From contig NZ_CP039645.1 of assembly GCF_004923315.1 (NCBI RefSeq), positions 539,001 through 603,000 on the forward strand: 64,000 nt of DNA. The letters are read 5' to 3'. A program made the translations under genes and the position numbers. Source of the stretch: Azospirillum sp. TSA2s (lineage in GTDB: Bacteria; Pseudomonadota; Alphaproteobacteria; Azospirillales; Azospirillaceae). Below the pieces are notes generated by a model. It worked only from the letters and a program-made list of their open reading frames with translations. It was not told the DNA's origin and made no database searches. Below are positions 53,809 to 62,944 of the stretch, piece by piece; the stretch's first letter is position 1; every line of letters begins with the position of its first letter.

Positions 53809-54336
53809 ATGCCCAAATACCTGATCGGGCTGTGCGCCGCCGTCGGGTTCACCGCGACCCTGACCCTCGGTACCGCGTTCGGCCAGCAGGATGCCGCACA
53901 GAAGACAACCCAGAGCCAGGCATCGCCGGACGGAAAATCGACACAAGAGGCGAAGGCCGCCAATCCGGAAGAGCTGATGGATGACCAGGGCGTGCCGCTC
54001 TACATGGTCAAGGACGGCAAGGTGGATAAAGGGACCTACAACGGTTATCGGCGCTACGCCTCCTCCTGCCATGTCTGCCATGGACCGGACGGGCTCGGCT
54101 CGTCCTTTGCGCCGGCACTGGTCGATTCACTCAAGCGGATGGACTATTGGCAGTTCACCGACGTGGTGACCAACGGCCGCACCAATATGGGCGCCACCGG
54201 CGACAAGGTGATGCCGACCTTCGGGTCCGACCCGAACGTGATGCTGAACCTCGCCGACATCTACCGCTATCTCAAGGCCCGGTCCGACGACAAGCTCGGC
54301 CGTGGCCGGCCCGAGCGGATCAAGTCGGCATCGTGA
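53809..54336 (+). CDS. xoxG: Cytochrome c XoxG
   Basis: This 175-residue c-type cytochrome has a signal peptide (MPKYLIGLCAAVGF, cleavage near AFG), a Gln/Ser/Lys-rich linker and one haem site CHVCH at 87-91. A probable Met ligand is in KVMPTFGSD. XoxG accepts electrons from XoxF. ATG 53809 is preferred; an in-frame ATG at 53782 would add nine residues before the signal. It is followed after seven bases by xoxJ. Confidence 0.9.
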   Translation: MPKYLIGLCAAVGFTATLTLGTAFGQQDAAQKTTQSQASPDGKSTQEAKAANPEELMDDQGVPLYMVKDGKVDKGTYNGYRRYASSCHVCHGPDGLGSSFAPALVDSLKRMDYWQFTDVVTNGRTNMGATGDKVMPTFGSDPNVMLNLADIYRYLKARSDDKLGRGRPERIKSAS

Positions 54337-54343
54337 GCCCGGC

Positions 54344-55684
54344 ATGACCCGCCGGCCCGCTTTTCCTTCCCGTGCCCTGCTGCTGGCCGTCGCGCTCTGC
54401 GCGGCGGCCGTGCCCGCCCGGGCGGCATCGGGGCAGGCGGAGGGCATTCCCACCGACGTGCTGCGCGTCTGCGCAGATGCCAATCTGCTGCCCTTCTCCA
54501 ACGACCATGGCGAGGGGTTCGAGAATCGCATCGCCCAGCTGATCGCCGACGATCTGAAGGTGAAGCTGGCCTTCACATGGTGGCCGCAGACCATCGGCTT
54601 CGTCCGCAACACGCTGCGCACCCGCCAGTGCGATCTGGTGATGGGGACCGCGGTCGGCGAAGAGCTGATGCAGAATACCAATCCCTATTACCGATCCACC
54701 TATGCGCTGATCTACCGGAAGGATTCCGGGATCACCGCCAGGACCCTGGCCGATCCGTCCTTGCAAGGGGCGCGGATCGGTATCGTCGCCCGCACGCCTC
54801 CATCCACCGTGATGCTGCGCCACGGGCTGACCAACCTGGAGCCCTATCAGCTCGACACCGACACGCGCGCCCACCACCCAGCCCAGCGGGCGGTGGAGGA
54901 CGTCGCGGAGGCGCGTACCGACGCCGCCATCGTCTGGGGTCCCATCGCCGGCTATTTCGCCGCTCGGCAACAGGTGCCGATGGCGGTCGTGCCGCTGATG
55001 GACGAGCCGGGAACCACCCCCTTCCAATACATGATCTCCATGGGCATCCGCCCGGATGAGCCGGACTGGCGGCACTGGCTGAACGACTTCATCGTCCGCC
55101 GCCAGAGCGACATCGACCGCATCCTGGCCGAATACCATGTCCCGCTCGTCAATGCCGACGGCACCATCCGGGCGGAGGTGGCGGAACCCGACGGCTATCG
55201 CATGGCCGACTACCGGGCCCCGACGCCGCCCGGTCTGCGCGGCGCCGAAACGGTGGGTCCGGCGGAGGTCGAACGGCTGGCGCAGGACGGCGCCATCCTG
55301 ATCGACGTTCTGCCGACACCGCCGAAGCCAGAAGGCCTGACATCGGAGAGCCGGTGGGTGCCGCCGCCGCATCGCAGCCTGCCCGGCGCGCACTGGCTGC
55401 CCAATGTCGGCTATGGCGCGCCGTCGGCGGAGCAGGAGGCCTATTTCCGCACGAGTCTCGAAAAGTTGACCGCAGGCGACCGCAAGCGCCCGCTGGTGGT
55501 GTTCTGCCAGCCGAACTGCTGGATGAGCTGGAATGCGGCCAAGCGCGCGGTCGCCCTGGGATATGAGGCGGTCAAATGGTATCCGGCCGGCACCGAAGGC
55601 TGGAAGGCCGCGGGGCACGAACTGGTCACCATCGAACCGGAACCCCAGCCCGACTCCCAGCCGACATCCAAGGTGGCGAACTGA
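54344..55684 (+). CDS. xoxJ: XoxJ binding protein fused to rhodanese-like CXXXCW domain
   Basis: This 446-residue protein has a signal peptide followed by a periplasmic binding domain (about 45-275: DVLRVCADANLLPFSNDHGE, CDLVMGTAVG). This matches the MoxJ/XoxJ proteins needed for methanol dehydrogenase activation. After a linker, residues about 310-430 form a rhodanese-like domain with the motif CQPNCW (Cys388, Cys392, Trp393), MSWNAAKRA and a conserved WYPAGTEGW. In many clusters the two domains are separate genes. The fusion suggests that both act on the same target. It ends nine bases before a convergent gene. Confidence 0.87.
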   Translation: MTRRPAFPSRALLLAVALCAAAVPARAASGQAEGIPTDVLRVCADANLLPFSNDHGEGFENRIAQLIADDLKVKLAFTWWPQTIGFVRNTLRTRQCDLVMGTAVGEELMQNTNPYYRSTYALIYRKDSGITARTLADPSLQGARIGIVARTPPSTVMLRHGLTNLEPYQLDTDTRAHHPAQRAVEDVAEARTDAAIVWGPIAGYFAARQQVPMAVVPLMDEPGTTPFQYMISMGIRPDEPDWRHWLNDFIVRRQSDIDRILAEYHVPLVNADGTIRAEVAEPDGYRMADYRAPTPPGLRGAETVGPAEVERLAQDGAILIDVLPTPPKPEGLTSESRWVPPPHRSLPGAHWLPNVGYGAPSAEQEAYFRTSLEKLTAGDRKRPLVVFCQPNCWMSWNAAKRAVALGYEAVKWYPAGTEGWKAAGHELVTIEPEPQPDSQPTSKVAN

Positions 55685-55693
55685 GCGATGGGC

Positions 55694-56332
55694 TCAGGAC
55701 AGCAGCGCCGACAGCATCCGGGCGATCTGGCCGAGCCGTTGTTCGATCAGGGCCGGCTGCTCGCACACCGCGCCCTGCGCCCGCCGGCGGTCGTCGAGAA
55801 TGCGGCGGTCCCAGGCGATGGCATCCTTGATCTCCTTTGCCCGGGCCGGATCACCGGATGCGGCGTCCAAGTCGCGCAGGGCCGCGGCGATGCGTTCACG
55901 CAAGGCCCGCTGGTGCTGGGCATAGCGCTCGATGGATGCGATGGCGGCGCTACGCCGGCGGTCCAGCGTCTGGAAGGTGCCGGCGAAAGCCAGGGCGATC
56001 CGATGGTCCCGTTCCGGCGAAGCCCCCTGCGTCTCCGGTCTGGCCAGCGCCTCGGCCTCCGGTTCCAGGGTGGCAGGGTCGACGCTGTCGTCGGACGCGC
56101 GCCGCACCAGGGTGGCGACCGCCGGGTCACGCTGCCATTCGTCCCCCAACCCATCGACCGACGGACCGTCCCAGATGGAAGCCGGCGACAGGGTCGGGAC
56201 CAGGATCTGCTGACAGGGCCAATCGGGATTCTTCGGGTCCTGCGCCCAGCCGGCGGCAGGCAACCCGACGAACACGGTTGTGGCGAAAACCGCGGCGAGG
56301 GCGGTTCCGAGGGTGGAGGAATATCGTTGCAT
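55694..56332 (-). CDS. Secreted hypothetical protein of quinoprotein clusters
   Basis: This 212-residue protein has a signal peptide (cleavage near GWAQ). The mature part starts with DWPCQQILVPTLSPASIWDG, then a long helical region with FQTLDRRRSAAIASIERYAQ, and ends with CEQPALIEQRLGQIARML. The two mature cysteines may pair. Similar proteins accompany PQQ alcohol dehydrogenase genes; their function is unknown. It is convergent with xoxJ. Confidence 0.65.
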   Translation of the reverse strand: MQRYSSTLGTALAAVFATTVFVGLPAAGWAQDPKNPDWPCQQILVPTLSPASIWDGPSVDGLGDEWQRDPAVATLVRRASDDSVDPATLEPEAEALARPETQGASPERDHRIALAFAGTFQTLDRRRSAAIASIERYAQHQRALRERIAAALRDLDAASGDPARAKEIKDAIAWDRRILDDRRRAQGAVCEQPALIEQRLGQIARMLSALLS

Positions 56333-56398
56333 GGCAAGAATGATGGTCTCGCCAACGATTGGACGCAATCGGAACCGGTGCGCAAAAGGGGATGCCCG

Positions 56399-56929
56399 AT
56401 GGATCATGTGGGGAGGTGGAACGGAGCCGCTATCATCGCACTGGTGACACTGGTTCTGGCGGCATTCGCGGCGGCAGCACCCGCATCGGCACGGACGCTG
56501 GTCCTGGACCTCGAACTGGAGGACAGCAGCGGCGAGCCCCCAGCCGCGGATCATGCGGAGCGGTTGAAGCGGGTCAGCGCGGAGCTGCGGCATGCCTTGG
56601 ACGCCAAGGGTTATGATGTGATCGACGATGCCGCCACGGCGCAGCTGACGGCGAGGCTGGTGCCGCCGGGGACGGCGATCCGCTCATGCAACGGCTGCGA
56701 ACTGGACATCGCGCGCGCCGCCGGTGCCGATCTGGTCGTCTACGGCATCGTCCGCAAGGTCAGCAGCCTGATCCTGTGGATCGGGCTGGTCGTCGAGGAT
56801 GTCGCCACCGGGCGCGTGGTGACGACGGCACGCGGCGACATCCGCGGCGACAACGAGACCTCATGGTCGCGCGGCGTCGGCTGGCTGGTCGACCATCGGC
56901 TGGCGGAGCATGCGCCGGGAAAACGCTGA
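56399..56929 (+). CDS. DUF2380/DUF3280-type periplasmic protein
   Basis: This 176-residue protein has a signal peptide (to SARTL). An alpha/beta domain contains LDLELEDSSGEP, a helical LKRVSAELRHALDAKGYDVI, CNGCELDIARAAGADLVVYG and LVVEDVATGRVV. This fits the DUF2380/DUF3280 group of periplasmic proteins near quinoprotein genes. The CNGC cysteines could form a disulfide. The function is unknown. It diverges from the preceding minus-strand gene, so the 66-base gap holds two promoters. Confidence 0.65.
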   Translation: MDHVGRWNGAAIIALVTLVLAAFAAAAPASARTLVLDLELEDSSGEPPAADHAERLKRVSAELRHALDAKGYDVIDDAATAQLTARLVPPGTAIRSCNGCELDIARAAGADLVVYGIVRKVSSLILWIGLVVEDVATGRVVTTARGDIRGDNETSWSRGVGWLVDHRLAEHAPGKR

Positions 56930-56940
56930 GCGGGCATGGA

Positions 56941-56955
56941 CCGTCCGACGGACGG
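56941..56955 (+). terminator. Hairpin before folB
   Basis: CCGTCC and GGACGG pair around GAC, 11 bases after the DUF3280 stop. A second, longer pairing (CCGCCG/CGGCGG) reaches the folB Shine-Dalgarno region. The function is uncertain; it could end the upstream gene or modulate folB translation. Confidence 0.3.
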
Positions 56956-57002
56956 CCGCCGCAACAAACGACCGCCGGACAGGCGGCGGGGAGGACCGAG
57001 AG

Positions 57003-57449
57003 ATGCCGGACGAGTCCCAGAGCGGCTACAGCAGCATCATGAATGTCCTGCGGCCACCGCCGCCGCGCACCGCCGCGGTGATGCGCCGTTACGATCTGGT
57101 GCTGCGCGATTATGTCGGCGAGTTCCGCATCGGCGTCTGGGATCACGAGAAGACCCGGACCCAGCGCGTGCGCGTCAGCCTGACCGTCACCGTCGAGGTG
57201 CCGAACCGGCCCTTCGTCGACGACCTCGACGCCGTCGTCTCCTACGAATACCTGATCCAGGGGGTCGAGGCCTTCACGCGGAGCCCCCACATCCAGCTTC
57301 TGGAGGTCCTGGCCGAAAAGCTGCTGGCGCTGTGCCTGTCGCCGCCGCAGGCGGTCTTCGCCCGGGTGCAGGTGGAAAAGCTGGAAATCGTCCCGCAGGC
57401 GGCCGGCGTCGGGGTGGTGCTCACCGGTGCGAGGGACCCGGTGCAATGA
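57003..57449 (+). CDS. folB: Dihydroneopterin aldolase
   Basis: This 148-residue FolB-fold protein has RYDLVLRDYVGEFRIGVWDH, then VVSYEYLIQGVEAF and HIQLLEVLAEKL, the conserved substrate region of dihydroneopterin aldolase. The enzyme cleaves dihydroneopterin to 6-hydroxymethyl-dihydropterin, a precursor of both folate and H4MPT. Its place ahead of a dihydropteroate-synthase-like gene and DUF447 suggests the H4MPT branch. GGGGAGG precedes ATG 57003. Confidence 0.82.
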   Translation: MPDESQSGYSSIMNVLRPPPPRTAAVMRRYDLVLRDYVGEFRIGVWDHEKTRTQRVRVSLTVTVEVPNRPFVDDLDAVVSYEYLIQGVEAFTRSPHIQLLEVLAEKLLALCLSPPQAVFARVQVEKLEIVPQAAGVGVVLTGARDPVQ

Positions 57450-57495
57450 CCGGGCTGACAGGCAGGATTTGGGTCGAGCGGGAACGGGAGGCGGC

Positions 57496-58881
57496 ATGGC
57501 CCGGCACATCCTGTTCCTGACCGGCTCCCTGGCGGAGAACCGACTGCGGCAGGTTCTGCACTCGCTGGCCCCCCTGCCCTTCGAGGCGACCATCGTCAAC
57601 CTCGGCGTCAAGGTCGCGGCACTCGCCACCACCGAGATCGTGCTGCGGCGGCTGGACTCCGCACATGGCGCCGACTTGATCCTGCTGCCGGGCCGCTTCC
57701 GCGGCGATCTCGACATTCTCGCCGCCCATTTCGGCACGGCCGTCGAGCGCGGCCCCGACGAGCTTGAGGATCTGCCGCAGTATTTCCAACGACAGGCCCG
57801 CCCCCTCGATCTCAGCCGCCACGACACCCGCATCTTCGCCGAGATCGTGGATGCGCCGTCGCGCGACACCGCCGCCATCCTCGCCAAGGCGGCGGAGCTT
57901 CGCCGGGACGGCGCCGACGTCATCGACCTCGGCTGTCTGCCCGATACCCCCTTTCCCCATCTGGAGGAGGCGATCGGCGCCCTGCAGGATGCCGGCTTCA
58001 GCGTCAGCGTCGATTCCCTGAATGCGGACGAGCTGTGTCGCGCCACCCGGGCCGGCGCGGACTATCTGCTCAGCCTGACCGAGGAGACGATCCATCTCGT
58101 CGACGAGGGGGAGGCCGTCCCGGTGCTGATCCCGACGGCGCCGCAGGACCTCGACAGCCTGGAGCGCGCCGTCGACGCCATGAACCGGCGCGGGCGGCGT
58201 TTCCTGGTCGATCCGATCCTGGAGCCGATCCACCATGGCTTCACCGATTCGCTGCTGCGCTACCGCACGGTGCGCGAGCGCTGGCCCGATGCGGAGATCC
58301 TGATGGGGATCGGCAATGTGACCGAACTGACCGACGCCGACACGCCGGGCGTCACCGCCGTTCTGATGGGAGTGATCTCAGAACTGCGGATCGGCAACGT
58401 CCTGGCGGTGCAGGTCAGCCCGCATTGCCGGCGCGCCATCCGCGAGTTCGACGTGGCGCGGCGCCAGTTCTTCGCCGCCCGTGCGGCGCACAGCATGCCG
58501 CGCGGCTTCGGCACCGGGCTGCTGTGCCTGCGCGACCGCCGGCCCTTCGTCCGCAGCGCCGAGCAGATCGCCGAGACCGCGGCACAGATTCGCGATCCCA
58601 ATTACCGGGTGGAGGTCAGCGACGAAGGCATCCATCTCTACAACCGCGACGGCCACCATCGCGCCTCCGATCCCTTCGACCTGTTTCCGAAGCTGGATCC
58701 CGGCATCGACGCCGGCCATGCCTTCTATCTCGGGGTGGAACTGGCCCGGGCGCAGATCGCGTGGCAGCTCGGCAAACGCTATGCCCAGGACAGCGAATTG
58801 CGCTGGGGGGCCGCGACGGACGAACCACAGGACGATCCCACCGGCTTCCACGCCGCCGGCCCGACCAAGCGAGGCGGCTGA
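57496..58881 (+). CDS. Dihydropteroate synthase-like protein
   Basis: This 461-residue protein has an N-terminal domain of about 120 residues seen in methylotroph and archaeal homologues. A TIM-barrel dihydropteroate synthase-like domain follows (GADVIDLGCLPDTPFPH, FSVSVDSLNADEL, LVDPILEPIHHGF, LMGIGNVTEL), and then a C-terminal extension. It is thought to join the pterin to beta-RFA-P in H4MPT synthesis; this is inferred from its family and neighbours. It lacks the shorter layout of FolP. GGGAGG precedes ATG 57496. Confidence 0.82.
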   Translation: MARHILFLTGSLAENRLRQVLHSLAPLPFEATIVNLGVKVAALATTEIVLRRLDSAHGADLILLPGRFRGDLDILAAHFGTAVERGPDELEDLPQYFQRQARPLDLSRHDTRIFAEIVDAPSRDTAAILAKAAELRRDGADVIDLGCLPDTPFPHLEEAIGALQDAGFSVSVDSLNADELCRATRAGADYLLSLTEETIHLVDEGEAVPVLIPTAPQDLDSLERAVDAMNRRGRRFLVDPILEPIHHGFTDSLLRYRTVRERWPDAEILMGIGNVTELTDADTPGVTAVLMGVISELRIGNVLAVQVSPHCRRAIREFDVARRQFFAARAAHSMPRGFGTGLLCLRDRRPFVRSAEQIAETAAQIRDPNYRVEVSDEGIHLYNRDGHHRASDPFDLFPKLDPGIDAGHAFYLGVELARAQIAWQLGKRYAQDSELRWGAATDEPQDDPTGFHAAGPTKRGG

Positions 58882-58884
58882 TCC

Positions 58885-59469
58885 ATGCCCATGATCCGCG
58901 AGACCATCATCACCACCACCGACGCCGACGGGCGGCCCCATGTGGCGCCGATGGGCGTGACGGTGGAGCCGGACGGCGAGGGCGAGCGCTTCATCCTGGC
59001 CCCGTTCCGGCCGTCGCGGACGCTGGACAATCTGCTGGCCCGGCGCTGTGCCGTCGTCAACCACACCGATGACGTGCGTGTCTTCGCCGGCTGCATCAGC
59101 GGACGCCGCCGCGACTGGCCGACCGTTCCGGCGGACCGGATCGACGCGCCCCGTCTGGCCGACTGCCTGTCGCACGAGGAAATCACCGTCGTGCAGGTGG
59201 AGGACGACCCGGTTCGCCCACGCTTCCACTGCCGCGCCATCCATGCCGCGACGCATGCCCGCTTCCGCGGCTTCAACCGGGCGCAGGCGGCGGTGATCGA
59301 GGCGGCGATCCTGGTCAGCCGGCTGCACATGCTGCCCATGGACAAGATCGCGCGGGAGGCCGACTATCTGTCCATCGCCATCGGCAAGACCGCCGGCCCG
59401 CATGAGCTGGAAGCCTGGGATTGGCTGATGGCCCGCATCGCCGCTCATCACGCGGGGGAGGACACATGA
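58885..59469 (+). CDS. DUF447-family protein
   Basis: This 194-residue protein has a flavin-reductase-like split barrel. Features are ETIITTTDADGRPHVAPMGV and APFRPSRTLDNLLARRCAVVN. It belongs to DUF447, conserved in methanogens and H4MPT-using bacteria and required for methylotrophic C1 transfer in some species. The exact reaction is unknown; a role in H4MPT or methanofuran synthesis is inferred. It sits three bases after the previous gene and overlaps mfnB by four. Confidence 0.85.
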   Translation: MPMIRETIITTTDADGRPHVAPMGVTVEPDGEGERFILAPFRPSRTLDNLLARRCAVVNHTDDVRVFAGCISGRRRDWPTVPADRIDAPRLADCLSHEEITVVQVEDDPVRPRFHCRAIHAATHARFRGFNRAQAAVIEAAILVSRLHMLPMDKIAREADYLSIAIGKTAGPHELEAWDWLMARIAAHHAGEDT

Positions 59470-60203
59470 CCGGATGGCTGGCCAGCGTCGCGGACGCGGC
59501 GGAAATCTCCCTGGTCCTGCCGGCGGGACCCAACATCCTCGACCTGAAGGACCCCAACGCCGGAGCGCTCGGCGCCTGGGATCCGGAGGATATCGCCTTG
59601 GTGGTTCAGGACATGGCGAACATGCCCAGGCGGCCACGGCTGAGCGCCACCATCGGCGACCAGCCGATGCGGCCCGACGCCGTGGTGCCGGCGGCGCGCC
59701 GGATCGCCGGCACCGGCGTGGATTTCGTCAAGATCGGCTTCGCACCCGATGGCGCGCCCGACCGCTGCATCGATGCGCTGGCGCCACTGGCGGCGGAGGG
59801 AGCAAAGCTGATCGCCGTGCTCTTCGCCGACCTGTGGCCCGGCGATCCCTGCTGCCTGCCCATCGACAGGCTGGCCGCCGCCGGCTTTCGCGGGGTGATG
59901 CTGGACACCGCCGGCAAGCGCCAAGGCCTGCGCCACCATTGGCAGGATGACCAATTGGGCTCTTTCGTGTGCTGCGCACGGGCGCACCGGCTGCTGACCG
60001 GGCTGGCCGGGTCGCTGCGGGTCGCAGACATCCCGGCCCTGATGGCCCTCTCGCCCGACTATCTCGGCTTCCGCGGCGCGCTGTGCGGCGGGGAGCGGAC
60101 CGCCGGCATCGACCCGCAGGCGGCCTCAAAGGTCGCCGCCTGCGTGGCCGGGTTGCCGACGGCTACTCCGCCGCCTCGGCAACCTGAGCCCGTTCGATCT
60201 TGA
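59466..60203 (+). CDS. mfnB: (5-formylfuran-3-yl)methyl phosphate synthase
   Basis: This 245-residue TIM-barrel enzyme of the DUF556/MfnB family makes the furan precursor of methanofuran from glyceraldehyde 3-phosphate. Conserved parts are NILDLKDPNAGALGAW, the catalytic lysine in VDFVKIGFA, a second basic site in GVMLDTAGK, and DYLGFRGALCGGERTAGI. The C-terminus reads into the end of the convergent fdsA gene (41-base overlap). It completes a cofactor operon with folB, the DHPS-like gene and DUF447. Confidence 0.85.
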   Translation: MTGWLASVADAAEISLVLPAGPNILDLKDPNAGALGAWDPEDIALVVQDMANMPRRPRLSATIGDQPMRPDAVVPAARRIAGTGVDFVKIGFAPDGAPDRCIDALAPLAAEGAKLIAVLFADLWPGDPCCLPIDRLAAAGFRGVMLDTAGKRQGLRHHWQDDQLGSFVCCARAHRLLTGLAGSLRVADIPALMALSPDYLGFRGALCGGERTAGIDPQAASKVAACVAGLPTATPPPRQPEPVRS

Positions 60204-62934
60204 TCGCGCAGTATTTGAACTCCGGGATCTTGCCGAACGGGTCGAGCTGCGGGTTGGTCAACACATTCGCCGCGGCTTCCGCGTAGGCGAAGGGAATGAA
60301 GACCAAGCCCACCGGCATGCGGTCGTCGATGCGCGCCTTCAGCCGGATGGTGCCTCGCCGGCTCGACACCAGCATGTAGTCGCCGCTCCTCATCCCGGCG
60401 CGGGTGAGGTCGTGCGGGGAGACATAGGCGACCGCCTCCGGCTCCACCGCATCCAGAACGCTCGACCGACGGGTCATCGACCCGGTGTGCCAGTGCTCCA
60501 GCTGACGCCCGGTGGTGAGCACCAGCGGGTAGTCGAGATCCGGTGTCTCCGCCGGGTTGATCGGCCGTGCCGGCACGAAGCGCCCGCGGCCGGACTTGGT
60601 CGGGAAGCCGTTGCCGAAGACGATGTCGTGGCCGGGCTCGTCCGGGCTGTCGACTGGGTAAGTGACGGAGCCTTCGCGCTCCACCCGCTCCCAGGTGATG
60701 TTGGCGAGCGACGGCATGGCGCCGACCATCTCCGCGAACACCTCCGACACATGGGTGTAGTTCCAGTTCAGGCCCAGCCCCCGCGCCATGTCCTGGATGA
60801 TCCACAGATCCTGGCGAGCTTCACCCGGCATCGGCACCGCCGCGCGGCCCATCTGGACCTGACGGTTGGTGTTGATGACGGTGCCGTCCTTCTCCGGCCA
60901 GGCCGAGGCCGGAAGCACCACGTCGGCGTATTTCGCCGTCTCGGTCAGGAAGATGTCCTGCACCACCAGATGGTCCAGCATGGCCAGCGCCTCGCGGGCG
61001 TGGGTCACGTCGGGGTCGGACATCGCCGGGTTCTCGCCCTCGATGTAGAGCCCCTTGATCCGGCCGTCATGGATGGCGTCCATGATCTCGACCACGGTCA
61101 GGCCGCGCTTGCCGTCCAGCTTGGTGCCCCAGTAGTTCTCGTAGAAGGACTGGACCTCCGGATCCTCGACCGACTTGTAGTCGGGGTAGAACATCGGGAT
61201 CAGGCCGGCGTCGGACGCGCCCTGGACGTTGTTCTGGCCGCGCAGGGGGTGCAGGCCGGTGCCGGGGCGGCCGATCTGGCCGGTGACGAGCGACAGCGCG
61301 ATCAGGCATCGGCTGTTGTCGGTGCCGTGGATGTGCTGCGACACGCCCATGCCCCAGAAGATGATCGACGCCTTGGACCGGGCGAACAGCCGCGCCACTG
61401 TGCGCAGGGTCGCGGCGGGGATGCCGCAGACCTTCTCCATTTCCTCCGGCGGGTAATCCTTGACCGTCTCGGCCAGCGCCTCGAAATCCTCGGTGTTGGC
61501 CTGGACATATTGGCGGTCGTACAGCCCCTCCGCGATGATGGTGTGGAGGATGGCATTCAGCATCGACACGTCGCGGCCCGGTGTGAACTGCAGCATGTGC
61601 GTGGCGTGGCGCGCCATGGCGAGCCCGCGCGGATCCATGACGATCAGCTTCGCCCCGCGCTCCGCCGCGTTCTTGAAGAAGGTCGCGGCGACGGGATGGT
61701 TCTCCGTCGGGTTGGCGCCGATGATGACGATGACCTCGGCGTCCTCCGCCGCCATGAAGGGCGCCGACACCGCTCCCGACCCGACGCCCTCGATCAGCGC
61801 CGCCACAGACGAAGCGTGGCAGAGCCGCGTGCAATGGTCGACGTTGTTGGTGCCGAAGCCGGTGCGGACCAGCTTCTGGAACAGGTAGGCTTCCTCGTTC
61901 GACCCCTTGGCCGACCCGAAGCCGGCCAGCGCATTGCCGCCGCGCTCGTCGCGGATCTTGCGCAGGTCCCCGGCCGCCACCGCCAGCGCTTCGTCCCAGG
62001 TCGCTTCGCGGAAATGGGTGAAGGGGTTCATCGGATCGATGTCGACATCGTGCTTGGACACGCCTTCCTTGCGGATCAGCGGCACGGTCAGGCGGTCGCC
62101 GTGATGGGCGTAATCGAAGCCGAAGCGGCCCTTGACGCACAGGCGGTTCTGGTTCGACGGGCCGTCGCGGCCATCGACGGCGACGATCTTGTTGTCCTTG
62201 ACCTTGTAGGTCAGCTGGCAACCGACGCCGCAATAGGGGCAGACCGAGTCGACCTCACGGTCGGGTGCGTTGGTGTAGACGCCCTGCTGGTCCACCAGGG
62301 TGGCCGGCATCAGGGCGCCGGTCGGGCAGGCCTGCACGCACTCGCCGCAGGCGACGCAGGTGGACTGGCCCATCGGGTCGTCGAAGTCGAAGACGATCTT
62401 TTCCAGATGCCCGCGCGCCGCCATGCCGATGACGTCGTTGACCTGAACCTCGCGGCAGGCGCGGACGCACAGGTTGCAATGGATGCAGGCGTCGAGCTGG
62501 ACCGCCATCGCCGGATGCGACATGTCGTCGGTCTTGGTCGGCCGGTCCACGGTGGGGAAGCGGCTGCCGGCGATCTCGACCTTGTCGGTCCATTTCCAGA
62601 AGGTGGAGTTGGGGTCGTGCGCGGTCTCCCGCTCCGGCTGGTCGGCCAGCAGCAGTTCGAAGACCAGCTTGCGCGACGCCTTGGCCCGCTCCGACGCGGT
62701 GCGCACCGTCATGCCCGGCTTGGGCTTGCGGATGCAGGAGGCGGCGAGCACGCGCTCGCCCTCGATCTCCACCATGCAGGCGCGGCAGTTGCCGTCCGGG
62801 CGGTAGCCCGGCTCCGGCCGGTGGCAGAGATGCGGGATCTCGGTGCCCAGACGGGTGGCGACCTGCCAGATCGTCTCGCCGTTGCGTGCCTCGACCTCGG
62901 TGCCGTCCAGGGTGAAAGTGATGCCGTTGGACAT
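60163..62934 (-). CDS. fdsA: NAD-dependent molybdenum formate dehydrogenase alpha subunit
   Basis: This 923-residue cytoplasmic catalytic subunit oxidises formate to CO2. An N-terminal 2Fe-2S domain (CHRPEPGYRPDGNCRAC) is followed by two 4Fe-4S motifs (CIHCNLCVRAC, CVACGECVQAC), a MopB iron-sulfur site (CPYCGVGC) and the Mo-bis-MGD domain. The Mo ligand position is a cysteine (HCTRLCHASSV), not selenocysteine. GGAG precedes ATG 62934. It is the final electron-yielding step of formaldehyde oxidation and follows fdsB. Confidence 0.93.
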   Translation of the reverse strand: MSNGITFTLDGTEVEARNGETIWQVATRLGTEIPHLCHRPEPGYRPDGNCRACMVEIEGERVLAASCIRKPKPGMTVRTASERAKASRKLVFELLLADQPERETAHDPNSTFWKWTDKVEIAGSRFPTVDRPTKTDDMSHPAMAVQLDACIHCNLCVRACREVQVNDVIGMAARGHLEKIVFDFDDPMGQSTCVACGECVQACPTGALMPATLVDQQGVYTNAPDREVDSVCPYCGVGCQLTYKVKDNKIVAVDGRDGPSNQNRLCVKGRFGFDYAHHGDRLTVPLIRKEGVSKHDVDIDPMNPFTHFREATWDEALAVAAGDLRKIRDERGGNALAGFGSAKGSNEEAYLFQKLVRTGFGTNNVDHCTRLCHASSVAALIEGVGSGAVSAPFMAAEDAEVIVIIGANPTENHPVAATFFKNAAERGAKLIVMDPRGLAMARHATHMLQFTPGRDVSMLNAILHTIIAEGLYDRQYVQANTEDFEALAETVKDYPPEEMEKVCGIPAATLRTVARLFARSKASIIFWGMGVSQHIHGTDNSRCLIALSLVTGQIGRPGTGLHPLRGQNNVQGASDAGLIPMFYPDYKSVEDPEVQSFYENYWGTKLDGKRGLTVVEIMDAIHDGRIKGLYIEGENPAMSDPDVTHAREALAMLDHLVVQDIFLTETAKYADVVLPASAWPEKDGTVINTNRQVQMGRAAVPMPGEARQDLWIIQDMARGLGLNWNYTHVSEVFAEMVGAMPSLANITWERVEREGSVTYPVDSPDEPGHDIVFGNGFPTKSGRGRFVPARPINPAETPDLDYPLVLTTGRQLEHWHTGSMTRRSSVLDAVEPEAVAYVSPHDLTRAGMRSGDYMLVSSRRGTIRLKARIDDRMPVGLVFIPFAYAEAAANVLTNPQLDPFGKIPEFKYCAIKIERAQVAEAAE

Positions 62935-62944
62935 GTCGGTCTCC

